DNA of 40,726 nt from Candidatus Kaiserbacteria bacterium (GCA_021413775.1 JAIOPS010000030.1:1-40726), one strand, 5' to 3'; counted from the first letter of the stretch, positions 30,379 to 37,820 are shown. Program-made: numbers and translations. The notes: a model not told the origin generated them from the letters alone.

Positions 30379-31917
30379 ATGGGGTCGCGGATTGTATGGG
30401 CCGTCGTCGGAGGTTTTTTGTCGGGAGTTTTTGTCGCGTCCGTATCCGGTGCGGGGAAATCGCTCGCGATGTTTGTGTTGCTGCTCGGCATCGTCGCAGT
30501 GCTTTTCAGTCTCATTGAAAAAGGTAAGAAAAAGATACTTATTGTTTTTGCAGTCGCCTGCACCATGTTCTCGCTCGGTGTAACGCGCATGGAGATGGCG
30601 GCGCGGATAGGTGACCCGGTACTTTCCGCGCGGATAGGATCCCCGGTTGTTCTGAACGGAATTGTTACGGAAGAACCTGATGCCCGGGAGACGAGCGTGC
30701 GCGTGACCGTCGATGTGGCGGAACTGCGTGCGAGTTCAACGATTCCGGTACGCGCCCGGGTGCTGGTTGTCGCGCCTGCGCACACCGAGGTCCGGTACGG
30801 AGATGTTGTGCAGGTGAAAGGAGCATTGGAATTGCCGGAATCGTTTGATACGACGGCCGGAAGATTGTTCGATTACCCGAGCTATCTCGCAAAAGACGGC
30901 GTGCTCTATACAGTGTCATTCGCGAAGATAACAAAAACGGGCGAAAGTCTCAGTTGGAGAAACGGCTCTGTCGTGAAAGCTGCGGCAATCCGGATGAAGT
31001 ACGTTTTTCTCGACGGTCTCGGCGCAGCGCTTCCCGAACCGGAGGCGGGACTTGCGGGCGGGATTACCGTCGGCGACAAGCGCTCGATCGGAAAAGAGCT
31101 CTCTGAAGAATTTCAGAGAGTCTCGCTCATTCACATGGTGGTTCTTTCAGGATATAACATCACTGTTGTTGTGAATGCGGTGACGGCATATATGGGAGCG
31201 TTTTCTCACGCGATTCGCTTCAGTGCTGCGGGATTCATCGTCATGATGTTCGCGCTCATGGCGGGAGGCGCAGCCAGTGCCGTGCGGGCGGGACTGATGG
31301 CCCTTATCGCGATATTCGCGCGCATCACACACCGCGTGTTTCTCGCAGAGCGGGTCCTCGGTGTCGTCGCATGTCTCATGGTTTTTTGGAATCCGTGGAC
31401 GCTCGTTTTCGATCCGGGATTCCAGCTCTCGGCGCTCGCAACGCTGGGCCTCATTCTCTACACACCGATATTTTCTGATTGGCTTTCGCGCGTCCCGGAA
31501 AGATTCGGACTGCGCGAAATCGTCGCATCAACGTGCGGTACGCAGCTCATGGTGTTACCGCTGCTCCTGTATCAGAACGGTTCTCTCTCCATCGTTGCAT
31601 TGCCGGCGAATCTTTTCGCCCTCATCACAGTGCCGCTTGCGATGTTCGCGTCATTTGTCGCGGCGGTCGCCGGCATGGTGACGGGGCCGCTTGCACCGGT
31701 TTTCGGAGCCCCTGCGTATCTGGTACTGCGGTATGAAATTTCCGTTGCGCATGTTTTCGCATCTCTCCCGTATGCCGCAGTATTGGTCCCCGCGTTCGGC
31801 GTCCTCTGGCTATCCGCAGCGTACGCTTTTCTTGCAGCGGCGTACGTATACGTACAAAAGAAAAAAGGCAGAGCACTGGGCTCTGCCGATTCGCTGACTG
31901 CGGTTCAGCAGCTCTAA
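30379..31917 (+). CDS. comEC: ComEC/Rec2-type competence channel without the beta-lactamase domain
   Basis: A 512-residue membrane protein. N-terminal transmembrane segments (about 5-75) are followed by a DUF4131-like OB region (about 85-185, with VVLNGIVTEEPDARETSV and DVVQVKGALELPESF). The Competence domain comes next, with signatures GLAGGITVGDKRSI, HMVVLSGYNITVV (about 254-266), GGAASAVRAGLMA and FDPGFQLSALATLGL. It ends after the last helices and a short Lys-rich tail. ComEC carries single-stranded DNA across the inner membrane during transformation. The metallo-beta-lactamase domain usually fused at its C-terminus is absent, but a frameshifted stand-alone version lies 3 kb downstream. 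The start at 30379 follows TACGCT by 7 nt. With the pilus operon it suggests DNA uptake. Confidence 0.92.
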   Translation: MGSRIVWAVVGGFLSGVFVASVSGAGKSLAMFVLLLGIVAVLFSLIEKGKKKILIVFAVACTMFSLGVTRMEMAARIGDPVLSARIGSPVVLNGIVTEEPDARETSVRVTVDVAELRASSTIPVRARVLVVAPAHTEVRYGDVVQVKGALELPESFDTTAGRLFDYPSYLAKDGVLYTVSFAKITKTGESLSWRNGSVVKAAAIRMKYVFLDGLGAALPEPEAGLAGGITVGDKRSIGKELSEEFQRVSLIHMVVLSGYNITVVVNAVTAYMGAFSHAIRFSAAGFIVMMFALMAGGAASAVRAGLMALIAIFARITHRVFLAERVLGVVACLMVFWNPWTLVFDPGFQLSALATLGLILYTPIFSDWLSRVPERFGLREIVASTCGTQLMVLPLLLYQNGSLSIVALPANLFALITVPLAMFASFVAAVAGMVTGPLAPVFGAPAYLVLRYEISVAHVFASLPYAAVLVPAFGVLWLSAAYAFLAAAYVYVQKKKGRALGSADSLTAVQQL

Positions 31918-31934
31918 GAGCGGTGCCGCGTTCG

Positions 31935-32261
31935 TTATGCCTGGTCGAGGGCAGGGTGCGGCGTAAACTCGGTGTGCGGAAGGGTCGCGATGACGGGATT
32001 GGTGCCCGCAAACAAGCCCATCTCGATGTTGTCGAGAGTGCGGCACAGTGCGCGTGCCCAGCACGGCTTCTCGCCGAGCGGCTTGAACGCTGCAGAAAAC
32101 TTTTCGTGAACCTCGTGCAGGTCGACCGCGGGAAGTTTGTGCATGACGCGTTCTATCATGTTCGCGATGGCACGAAGCTCCACGAGCGCGCCGCTCGGGC
32201 TCTCGGCGTTGACGGAGGCGATGTTCGAAAGGAGCAAATCCTTCGAGATGCTGTCAGCCAT
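31935..32261 (-). CDS. Hypothetical 108-residue protein
   Basis: A soluble, largely helical protein (MADSISKDLLLSNIASVN..., then VELRAIANMIERVMHKLPAVDLHEVHEKF). A middle region has CWARALCRTLDNIEMGLFAG, and the C-terminus is Pro/His/Thr-rich. No family is recognised. The open frame extends to a TTG at 32363, but ATG at 32261 is preferred: the upstream residues look like translated leader and TATTTATATT around 32348-32360 could be the promoter. GGGGAA about 8 nt before the ATG might act as a weak ribosome site. It is convergent with comEC. Confidence 0.55.
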   Translation of the reverse strand: MADSISKDLLLSNIASVNAESPSGALVELRAIANMIERVMHKLPAVDLHEVHEKFSAAFKPLGEKPCWARALCRTLDNIEMGLFAGTNPVIATLPHTEFTPHPALDQA

Positions 32262-32377
32262 GTCTTCTATTCCCCAGAAAGAACTCGTTATCCGTCTGTA
32301 CGAGACGGAGCTCCGCGTTGTGCGGAATGTGCATATTTCACCACATTTAATATAAATAAGCAATGTTTACACTAAAA

Positions 32378-32401
32378 ACGGCCGGGGTTCCCCCCGGCCG
32401 T
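32378..32401 (-). terminator. Terminator of the 53-aa gene
   Basis: ACGGCCGGGG (32378-32387) / CCCCGGCCGT (32392-32401) with a TTCC loop. The minus strand runs into TTTTTAG. It lies 23 nt past the stop at 32425. Confidence 0.8.
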
Positions 32402-32424
32402 ATTCTCGCCGCCGAAAAAAACCT

Positions 32425-32586
32425 TCAGTGCGCGCCGCCGCCTTCCGCAGGCGGGACGGAATCGGCTTTCGGTCCTTCAGACGCCATCTGGTCGCGTTCG
32501 ACACGTTCGCGCTGGTCGATGCCGCGCTCAGTGTCGGACTTGCCGTCGTCTTTGTCACGTCGCGTGACGGGCTTGTTCGGTGCCAA
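32425..32586 (-). CDS. Small charged protein (53 aa) with TTG start
   Basis: The ORF begins at TTG (32584-32586) behind AGAGGAGG (rc of 32595-32602) with 8-nt spacing, followed by APNKPVTRRDKDDGKSD, a charged middle with DQRERVERDQ and the C-terminus SVPPAEGGGAH. The product is hydrophilic and probably disordered, with no known family. It is flanked on both sides by strong minus-strand terminators (32378-32401 and 32634-32657), so it forms its own transcription unit, which supports it being real. No ATG start is available in frame apart from one deep inside. Confidence 0.55.
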   Translation of the reverse strand: MAPNKPVTRRDKDDGKSDTERGIDQRERVERDQMASEGPKADSVPPAEGGGAH

Positions 32587-32633
32587 GAGAGAACCCTCCT
32601 CTGTCGTGAAGTGAGCCGTTGCCGGATATGCAA

Positions 32634-32657
32634 ACGGGACTCCTGGTGGAGTCCCGT
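32634..32657 (-). terminator. Terminator of the 145-aa membrane protein gene
   Basis: ACGGGACTCC (32634-32643) / GGAGTCCCGT (32648-32657) with a TGGT loop. On the minus strand TTTGC follows. It lies 41 nt past the stop codon at 32699. Confidence 0.7.
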
Positions 32658-32698
32658 AAGCCTAACGCCATGTTACTGAAGTGCAAGTGAACCGACGG

Positions 32699-33136
32699 TT
32701 ACATCGATGCGGGAGCTGCAGGGCGCATCGAATTGCCCTTGTACCAGCCGATGGCAGCCGCAGGGATGACCCAGTATCCGAGAAGGACGAGGGTCGACCA
32801 GTTGGCGATGAATGGCCAAAAATTCGGCAGTATGCCGACCATCTGCGAGAGGGAGCCCGTCTGTGCAAGTACGCCTGTGATTCCCGTCAGAAATGCGGTG
32901 ACAATCGCGACCGCAAAACCTATAAGACCGAAAACGGCTCCGGACTGTGCGCTCTTGGCACCGTACCACCACGTAAGAATGCCGACACACACCGCCGCCA
33001 AGATAACGTACGCGATGTACTGGAGAGTAAAGATGCCTCCGCCCTGCGATGCGGGGAGAAGAGCGACGAGAGCCGCGATGACGTTGTTGTTAAGGTAATT
33101 GCCCAGAAACGCAATGAGTATGGATCGCTCCCACAT
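32699..33136 (-). CDS. Four-helix membrane protein, unknown function
   Basis: A 145-residue protein with four hydrophobic segments: about residues 18-30 plus 38-58 (YIAYVILAAVCVGILTWWYG), 66-92 (GAVFGLIGFAVAIVTAFLTG) and 112-132 (STLVLLGYWVIPAAAIGWY). Connecting loops are short, with few charges. It starts MWERSILIAFLGNYLNN. No family is recognised. The start is supported by CATACT (rc of 33143-33148), 6 nt upstream, the leaderless pattern. A terminator follows. The 119-bp MITE-like element lies upstream. Confidence 0.65.
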   Translation of the reverse strand: MWERSILIAFLGNYLNNNVIAALVALLPASQGGGIFTLQYIAYVILAAVCVGILTWWYGAKSAQSGAVFGLIGFAVAIVTAFLTGITGVLAQTGSLSQMVGILPNFWPFIANWSTLVLLGYWVIPAAAIGWYKGNSMRPAAPASM

Positions 33137-33217
33137 AAAGTAAGTATGAATGCTAATACCGTAACGATACCTTACTTACGGGCATCACCAAGCCGTTTGT
33201 CCACATGATATCGCTCG

Positions 33218-33336
33218 GGATGTGCCACAGCGGAACCCGGCCGACACACCTGCGGTGTCGTCCTTAATCCTCGCGTGCGGCGCCGCTGCGCGTCGGCCGA
33301 GCCCGCACGCTGCGGGGATTCCGCTGTGGCACATCC
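33218..33336. mobile_element. MITE-like element with 18-bp terminal inverted repeats
   Basis: The ends are GGATGTGCCACAGCGGAA (33218-33235) and its exact reverse complement (33319-33336), and the match continues a few bases further with one indel. The element is flanked on both sides by GCTCG (33213-33217 and 33337-33341), which looks like a 5-bp target duplication. The interior is GC-rich with nested pairings: CGGCCGAC (33238-33245) / GTCGGCCG (33292-33299) and GCGTGCGG (33273-33280) / CCGCACGC (33303-33310). It has no ORF. A large structured terminator of sod is the alternative. Confidence 0.5.
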
Positions 33337-33349
33337 GCTCGCTCTTACG

Positions 33350-33937
33350 CTAGGCACTCGCAGCTGCGAAGCGCTTCTCAATGACGCTCCAATTCAGGTT
33401 TTTGAAGAATGCTTCGACGTACTTGCCCTTGCCCTGTGCTCCGTAATCAAGAAGAAACGCGTGTTCCCACACGTCGAGAGCGAGAATGACCGGAAGCGAC
33501 ACGAAATGTCCCTGATGCTGCTCGCCCGCGAATCCCGCCTGGAACTGTTTACACTGCGGGTCGTAGTACAGGATTGCCCAGCCGGGTCCGCGCATGTTGG
33601 CTATCGCTCTGAAATACGGTTCGAAATATTCGTGGTACTCCTTCTTGAATGCTTCGCTGAGAGCTGAGTCGGGGTTTATCGCGTGAGCGCCTCCTTCGAA
33701 TTGTTCGAAATACAGCTCGTGCAAGCGCATTCCGTCGAATTCAAAAGATTTCCGGCGGATGAGCTCAGACAGCGCGTGAGCATTTTTCTCGGTATCGGCT
33801 GCATACTCGACGAGTTTCGCGGCAATCGTATTGAAATTTTTCACGTATCCCTGATAGAGGCCGAGGTGCTCGTCAACTGACTTTTGCGAGATGCCGTCGA
33901 GCGTTGGAATCTGGAACGTTTTCGGTTCGTATTGCAT
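33350..33937 (-). CDS. Superoxide dismutase (Fe/Mn family)
   Basis: A 195-residue protein that converts superoxide to peroxide and oxygen. Metal ligands are His in DEHLGLYQGYVKNFN (about residue 23), His in RLHELYFEQFEGG (about 71), and Asp and His in ALDVWEHAFLLDYG (about 154-158). GPGWAILYYD is standard for the family. The GEQHQGH segment before the third ligand holds a Gln where Mn-type enzymes have one, so Mn or cambialistic use is possible but not settled. The Met at 33937 (MQYEPKTFQIP) is chosen because TATACT (rc of 33946-33951) ends 8 nt before it; the open frame upstream has no similarity. The MITE-like element follows 13 nt past the stop. Confidence 0.92.
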   Translation of the reverse strand: MQYEPKTFQIPTLDGISQKSVDEHLGLYQGYVKNFNTIAAKLVEYAADTEKNAHALSELIRRKSFEFDGMRLHELYFEQFEGGAHAINPDSALSEAFKKEYHEYFEPYFRAIANMRGPGWAILYYDPQCKQFQAGFAGEQHQGHFVSLPVILALDVWEHAFLLDYGAQGKGKYVEAFFKNLNWSVIEKRFAAASA

Positions 33938-33981
33938 ATGCACAGAGTATACCGCGCGGAACATGAAGATAAAAAGAAAAA

Positions 33982-34000
33982 GCCCGGGCGGCGGCCGGGC
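33982..34000 (-). terminator. Terminator of the acyltransferase gene
   Basis: GCCCGG (33982-33987) / CCGGGC (33995-34000). On the minus strand TTTTTCTTTTTAT follows. It begins 1 nt past the gene's last base. Confidence 0.85.
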
Positions 34001-34001
34001 C

Positions 34002-34763
34002 TCAGGCTTCAAAGATTTCGTTCTGGAGCCTCGCGTTTTCAGTTTCGCGATTAAACTCCGTGCCGGTTCGATACGGCACGCGGCTGAAAGAGTACGTTAC
34101 CGGCCAGTACCTCCTGTTTTTCCGGCCGAACATGCGACGCAGGCTCGTCAGGATAGAAACAGGTTCTTTCGAGAAAGGTACCTCGACCCATCCCGGCAGT
34201 ATGCGCGCGTCGGCCAGGTGCGCGACTTCCGTGAGGGACGACGCAATTTTTTGCATCGCTCTTCCGGACCGTACAATCGGCTCCCTGCGCCTGTTGGCTT
34301 CTCCGAATGTCCGTCCGCGTTCCGGATGAGCTACGACGACTCCGCGCCACTGCAGAACGCGCTTCATGGCGAATGTGCTGCGAACACCGGTCATCGTGTC
34401 CGACCTGTCTATCGGCAGGCATCGAAGCATCGTGCGAACCCAGCGGGGTAATTTCCACTGGTCCAACAGCCGCTTGTCCGGGGTGCTCCATATAAAGCAC
34501 CACGGGACGAAGAGAAACAATGGTAGCAGGAGCGCGCCGATGCCGAATGTCTCGAAGAGCAGGGTCGGATGATTCATCAGAATCAGCAACCGCCCCCGAA
34601 GTGCGGCCCGAATGAGGTTTCCGTAGCCCACCACGCGCATGCGTCCGGTTAAGAAGAAGAACGTGAGCAGCGGGCCGAGGACGAAGAGTCCGAATGTCCA
34701 CGCAACAAGGTAGCCGCTCAGAGTAGTCCCGAGCAGCCATGCGATTGTTCGCACAGTTCTCAT
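34002..34763 (-). CDS. PlsC-like lysophospholipid acyltransferase
   Basis: A 253-residue membrane-associated protein. The N-terminal hydrophobic region (about residues 8-40, WLLGTTLSGYLVAW...LGPLLTFFFL) is followed by LLILMNHPTLLFETFGI (about 59-75), which matches the His motif of glycerolipid acyltransferases except that the acidic residue is a Glu displaced from the usual HxxxxD spacing. VVVAHPERGRTFG (about 143-155) matches the substrate-binding FPEGTRS-type motif. The family transfers fatty acyl chains to lysophosphatidic acid or similar lipids; the variant motif leaves the substrate open. GGGAGG (rc of 34770-34775) 6 nt before the ATG is a strong ribosome site. It is monocistronic with its own terminator, and divergent from the ComEC-type hydrolase. 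Confidence 0.65.
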   Translation of the reverse strand: MRTVRTIAWLLGTTLSGYLVAWTFGLFVLGPLLTFFFLTGRMRVVGYGNLIRAALRGRLLILMNHPTLLFETFGIGALLLPLFLFVPWCFIWSTPDKRLLDQWKLPRWVRTMLRCLPIDRSDTMTGVRSTFAMKRVLQWRGVVVAHPERGRTFGEANRRREPIVRSGRAMQKIASSLTEVAHLADARILPGWVEVPFSKEPVSILTSLRRMFGRKNRRYWPVTYSFSRVPYRTGTEFNRETENARLQNEIFEA

Positions 34764-34834
34764 GGATTTCCTCCCGTATGCAAACCGGATGAAACAGTAT
34801 CAAGAGGGGCGTGTCGGTCAAGTGATGCCGGCGC

Positions 34835-34840
34835 TATACT
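34835..34840 (+). promoter_or_regulatory. -10 box of the ComEC-type hydrolase gene
   Basis: TATACT ends 6 nt before the ATG at 34847, with no Shine-Dalgarno. A leaderless mRNA is expected. Confidence 0.5.
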
Positions 34841-34846
34841 TTTTGC

Positions 34847-35715
34847 ATGCGGAAAAGTTCGCGCGTGTTGGGTATCTCACTCCTCCTTGCGCTTTCGTTT
34901 GCGGGGATGGCATCTTCGGCGGCATGGCACGAAGACAGGAGGGGACTGCTGACGGTATCTTTTCTCAATATCGGACAGGGCGACTCGATATTCATAGATG
35001 CACCGTCAGGTCGGCAAATGCTCATCGACGGCGGGCCGGGAACCGTCGTACTGAGAAAACTGAATGATGTGATCCCCTGGTATGACCGTACGATTGATGT
35101 GGTGCTCGCGACGCATCCGGATATTGACCATACGAACGGACTCGCGGACGTGTTTTCACGGTACCGAGTCTCGTACATTTTTCTTCCGAGCGTGAAAGGC
35201 ACGACGGATGATTGGGCGGCGACTCTGCGCGCCGCACACGGGGAGCATGCGCGGGAGGTGGTAGCGCAGCGGGGACAAATCATCAACCTCGGTGACGGCG
35301 CGTATGCGGAAGTTCTTTTTCCGGACAGGTCTCTCCCGGATACGGAAACCAATACCGCATCCGCAGTGGTGCGGCTCGTGTACGGGCAGACTTCGTTCAT
35401 GTTTACCGGTGACTCGCCGCAGGAGGTCGAGAACAGGAGGTCGAGAAGTACCTCGTCGGACTCGACGGAATAAAGCTGCGTTCGGATATATTGAAAGCCG
35501 GTCACCATGGCTCGAAGAATTCTTCATCCGCGGCATTTCTCGGTGACGTCGCACCGTCGTACGTTGTATTTTCACGCGGTTGTAACAATCGCTACGGACA
35601 TCCGAATCAGGAAGTCGTGGACCGCGTCGCATTGTTCAAAATCCCTTCGGCGGATACGTGCAAAGAGGGAACCGTGACATTTATCTCGGACGGGGTAACG
35701 GTCACAAAAAAATAA
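34847..35715 (+). pseudogene. Stand-alone ComEC-type metallo-beta-lactamase, frameshifted by a tandem duplication
   Basis: Frame 1 (34847-35473) starts with a signal or anchor segment (about residues 7-25). It then carries VSFLNIGQGDSIFI, MLIDGGPG, the metal motif ATHPDIDHTNG (about 84-94) and FMFTGDSPQEVE, before ending abruptly at TAA. A second frame continues with EKYLVGLDGIKLRSDILK, AGHHGSKNSSSAAF, FSRGCNNRYGHP and GTVTFISDGVTVT to 35715. The break is a perfect 14-bp tandem duplication (35420-35447). Removing one copy gives a continuous 284-residue protein matching the C-terminal hydrolase domain of ComEC. It may be a pseudogene, a phase-variable gene or an assembly error. It would complement the comEC gene at 30379, which lacks this domain. 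Confidence 0.85.
35420..35447 (+). repeat. 14-bp perfect tandem duplication causing the frameshift
   Basis: CAGGAGGTCGAGAA occurs twice back to back (35420-35433 and 35434-35447). Fourteen is not a multiple of three, so the second copy shifts the frame; one copy restores PQEVEKYLVG. Confidence 0.95.
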
Positions 35716-35775
35716 CGCCCCTTATGAGCGTAATTTTCGGGCCAAACTGCGTACCCGGCTTCAGACTGCTTTTTG

Positions 35776-36018
35776 TTATACGAGACCCGCTTTCTGGAGC
35801 GTGATGAATGCACCGCGTTTCTTCATTGTCTTCAATCCCTTTGCGGAAACCTTTACGGTGACCTTCTTGCCGAGCTCGGGAATGAACAGAGTCTTCTTCT
35901 GGAGGTTGACCTGGCGTCGGCGTTTGCCCGTCGGATTGAACTTTGTGGCGCGCGTGCGGTTGGAGTAGCCGCCTCCGACCTGTGATTTTGCCCCCGTTAT
36001 GTCGCAGACGCGTGCCAT
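35776..36018 (-). CDS. rpmB: 50S ribosomal protein L28
   Basis: An 80-residue L28 of normal length. It begins MARVCDITGAKSQVGGGYSN, has the NRTRATKFNPTGKRRRQVNLQ segment that binds 23S rRNA, and ends KTMKKRGAFITLQKAG. There is no zinc CxxC motif: one Cys is present in RVCDITGA but no partner pair. It is transcribed alone from a full consensus promoter (TTGACA-17-TAGTAT) whose -10 lies 11 nt before the ATG, so the leader is only about 4-5 nt and there is no Shine-Dalgarno. It is divergent from the M50 protease gene. Confidence 0.96.
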   Translation of the reverse strand: MARVCDITGAKSQVGGGYSNRTRATKFNPTGKRRRQVNLQKKTLFIPELGKKVTVKVSAKGLKTMKKRGAFITLQKAGLV

Positions 36019-36029
36019 ATGTGTGCCGC

Positions 36030-36058
36030 ATACTAGCCTGAGGTGCCTGAAATGTCAA
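36030..36058 (-). promoter_or_regulatory. Promoter of rpmB
   Basis: On the minus strand, TTGACA (36053-36058), a 17-nt spacer and TAGTAT (36030-36035). The ATG is 11 nt further, so the leader is very short. Confidence 0.75.
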
Positions 36059-36095
36059 AAAATCACGCGTATTTCTCATACGCGCTCCGGCGGGC

Positions 36096-36101
36096 TATAG
36101 T
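36096..36101 (+). promoter_or_regulatory. -10 box of the M50 protease gene
   Basis: TATAGT, with TTCTCA 17 nt upstream (36073-36078), ends 6 nt before the ATG at 36108. Confidence 0.5.
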
Positions 36102-36107
36102 TCGGCT

Positions 36108-36731
36108 ATGTCACTCGACATGGTCTACATCATTGTCGTCATCATTTTCTCGGCCATCGTGCATGAGGTAATGCACGGTGTTGCCGCAGACAGGCTCGGC
36201 GACCCGACTGCTCGGTACGCAGGGAGGCTCACGCTCAACCCGATTCCGCACATTGATTTGTACGGCTCTATTATTGTGCCTGTCGTCCTCACGCTTCTCC
36301 ACTCGCCGATATTTTTCGCCTGGGCGAAGCCAGTACCCTATAATCCTTACAACCTGAGACCGGGACGTTTCTCGGAGGCGATAGTCGCGGGAGCCGGCCC
36401 CCTCTCAAACATTGTCATTGCACTTCTGTCGGCGGCTTTCGTGAGGCTCCACGTGTTCGGCCCATCCATGGATGCAGTGCTTTTCATCGTCGTCCTCGTG
36501 AACGTCATGTTGGCTATTTTCAACTTAATACCGATTCCTCCCCTCGACGGTTCGAAGGTGCTCGAAGCATTCTTGCCCCGTTCAATGAATTTCGCCTATA
36601 CGGCATGGCGCAGCAAGCTGGAAATGAATCCGATGATAGGTATGGCTGTTATCCTGCTCTTTATATACATATTCGGCGGCGCATTCGGGAACCTCATCTA
36701 CTCCGTGGCGAGTGCGATTGCGGGGGTCTAG
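36108..36731 (+). CDS. Site-2 protease-like M50 membrane metalloprotease
   Basis: A 207-residue polytopic protein. The zinc site is formed by HEVMH in SAIVHEVMHGVAADRLGDPTA (about residues 19-23) and the Asp in NLIPIPPLDGSKVLEA (about 144-159). Four or more membrane segments surround them. The family cleaves transmembrane substrates, often anti-sigma factors or signal peptides. This compact form has no PDZ domain, so it belongs to the short group close to YwhC/Rip-like proteases. The substrate is unknown. The start follows a promoter by 6 nt (leaderless). It lies upstream of the S12-S7 genes but is separated from them by about 95 nt containing their leader. Confidence 0.88.
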   Translation: MSLDMVYIIVVIIFSAIVHEVMHGVAADRLGDPTARYAGRLTLNPIPHIDLYGSIIVPVVLTLLHSPIFFAWAKPVPYNPYNLRPGRFSEAIVAGAGPLSNIVIALLSAAFVRLHVFGPSMDAVLFIVVLVNVMLAIFNLIPIPPLDGSKVLEAFLPRSMNFAYTAWRSKLEMNPMIGMAVILLFIYIFGGAFGNLIYSVASAIAGV

Positions 36732-36772
36732 CCGGCCCGTCGCCGGGCTGCGCCCATAGACCTTGCATCTGC

Positions 36773-36812
36773 AGTCTATAAATAGTAGACTCCTCTCACT
36801 CCCGATGGGAGT
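36773..36812 (+). promoter_or_regulatory. Structured leader of rpsL-rpsG
   Basis: Two small hairpins precede S12: AGTCTA (36773-36778) / TAGACT (36786-36791) around TAAATAG, and ACTCCC (36798-36803) / GGGAGT (36807-36812) followed by TTTTC. The first overlaps a TATAAA that could be the -10. The second resembles a mini-attenuator. No Shine-Dalgarno precedes the S12 ATG. The pair could mediate ribosomal-protein feedback. Confidence 0.4.
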
Positions 36813-36826
36813 TTTCATTTGCCCAC

Positions 36827-37243
36827 ATGTCAACAATAAATCAGCTCACACGGAAAGGACGCACAAAGAAGACGCGTCCCTCCAAAACAGTCGCGCTTTC
36901 ACGCGGCTTCAACGCACTTGAAAACCGTCCCACGTACTACTCAGCACCCTTCAAGCGAGGCGTGTGCACGCGTGTCACGACAAAGACCCCCCGCAAGCCG
37001 AACTCCGCCATCCGTAAAATCGCGCGCGTTCGTCTCACCAACGGCATGGAAATTACCGCCTACATCCCGGGCGAAGGTCACAACCTCCAGGAGCACTCGG
37101 TCGTCCTCGTACGCGGCGGTCGCGTGAAAGACATCGGTATCCGTTACACCATCGTGCGCGGCAAGCTCGACGCCACCGGCGTTGATAAACGTCGCCGCGG
37201 ACGTTCCCGCTACGGTGCGAAGAAGCCTAAAGCCGCCAAATAA
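36827..37243 (+). CDS. rpsL: 30S ribosomal protein S12
   Basis: A 138-residue S12. It starts [20 protein letters not shown]. The decoding-site loop [16 protein letters not shown] (about residues 45-60) is present. The second decoding loop, which reads KDLPGVRYH in most bacteria, here reads KDIGIRYT (101-108): the conserved Pro is deleted and the His replaced by Thr. The C-terminus [14 protein letters not shown] is normal, and the N-terminal region is extended compared with the ~124-residue E. coli protein. S12 monitors codon-anticodon pairing, and this Pro is a classic streptomycin-phenotype position. rpsG follows after 3 nt. Confidence 0.95.
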   Translation: MSTINQLTRKGRTKKTRPSKTVALSRGFNALENRPTYYSAPFKRGVCTRVTTKTPRKPNSAIRKIARVRLTNGMEITAYIPGEGHNLQEHSVVLVRGGRVKDIGIRYTIVRGKLDATGVDKRRRGRSRYGAKKPKAAK

Positions 37244-37246
37244 TAT

Positions 37247-37708
37247 ATGCGTCGACCAATCAAAAGAAAACATCTTCCGCAGCCGGACGAACTCTACGGC
37301 TCGGTGAAGGTATCGAAGCTCATCAACTACGTGATGGAATGCGGCAAGAAAGACACTGCGCGCAAAATCGTTTACAAAGTGATGGAGGACCTCAAAAAGG
37401 AAGGCGACCCCGTCGCAATACTCGAGGAGGCGCTTGAAAAAGCATCACCGACCGTCGAGGTCCGCTCACGTCGTGTCGGAGGCGCCAACTACCAGGTGCC
37501 CCGTGAAGTGAACCCGAATCGCCGTCTTGCTCTCGGACTCCGCTGGATAGTAGACGCCGCGGAAGGTACCAAAGGAAAGCCGATGAACGAATCACTCCTT
37601 GCCGAAATTATGGCAGCACATAAGGGAGAAGGCGCTGCCGTCACCAAGAAAGAGACGACGCACCGCATGGCCGAAGCCAACAAAGCGTTCGCACACTTCG
37701 CCTGGTAA
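37247..37708 (+). CDS. rpsG: 30S ribosomal protein S7
   Basis: A 153-residue S7, which initiates assembly of the 30S head and contacts the E site. It begins MRRPIKRKHLPQPDELYGS. Conserved parts are KLINYVMECGKKDTARKIVY, the beta-hairpin segment SPTVEVRSRRVGGANYQVPREV and RRLALGLRWIVDAA. The C-terminal helix ends HRMAEANKAFAHFAW. The start codon is 3 nt after the S12 stop, so translation is probably coupled. A strong terminator ends the pair. fusA, which normally follows rpsG in the str operon, is about 2.9 kb away with unrelated genes between. Confidence 0.96.
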   Translation: MRRPIKRKHLPQPDELYGSVKVSKLINYVMECGKKDTARKIVYKVMEDLKKEGDPVAILEEALEKASPTVEVRSRRVGGANYQVPREVNPNRRLALGLRWIVDAAEGTKGKPMNESLLAEIMAAHKGEGAAVTKKETTHRMAEANKAFAHFAW

Positions 37709-37734
37709 CCTCATTTGTATCGGCGTATTGCAGT

Positions 37735-37765
37735 AAAACAGTCCGTTCAGAGAACGGACTGTTTT
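37735..37765. terminator. Terminator after rpsG (bidirectional)
   Basis: A perfect 14-bp stem, AAAACAGTCCGTTC (37735-37748) / GAACGGACTGTTTT (37752-37765), has an AGA loop. A and T runs form the stem base, so it can also end the convergent ArsR-like gene. Confidence 0.9.
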
Positions 37766-37820
37766 CGTATCGGCACGCGGACTCGTGCAGTACGAATCAG
37801 CCGTTTCGTTTACAGATACC

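Noticed and set aside
31867..31887. GGCAGAGC / GCTCTGCC hairpin as a comEC terminator
   Set aside because: It lies inside the coding sequence and has no T-run after it.
35491..35715. A separate 74-aa gene beginning at the ATG near 35491
   Set aside because: Its residues continue the ComEC-type hydrolase of the preceding frame, and the codons before it (EKYLVGLDGIKL) also match, so it is the displaced 3' part of one gene.
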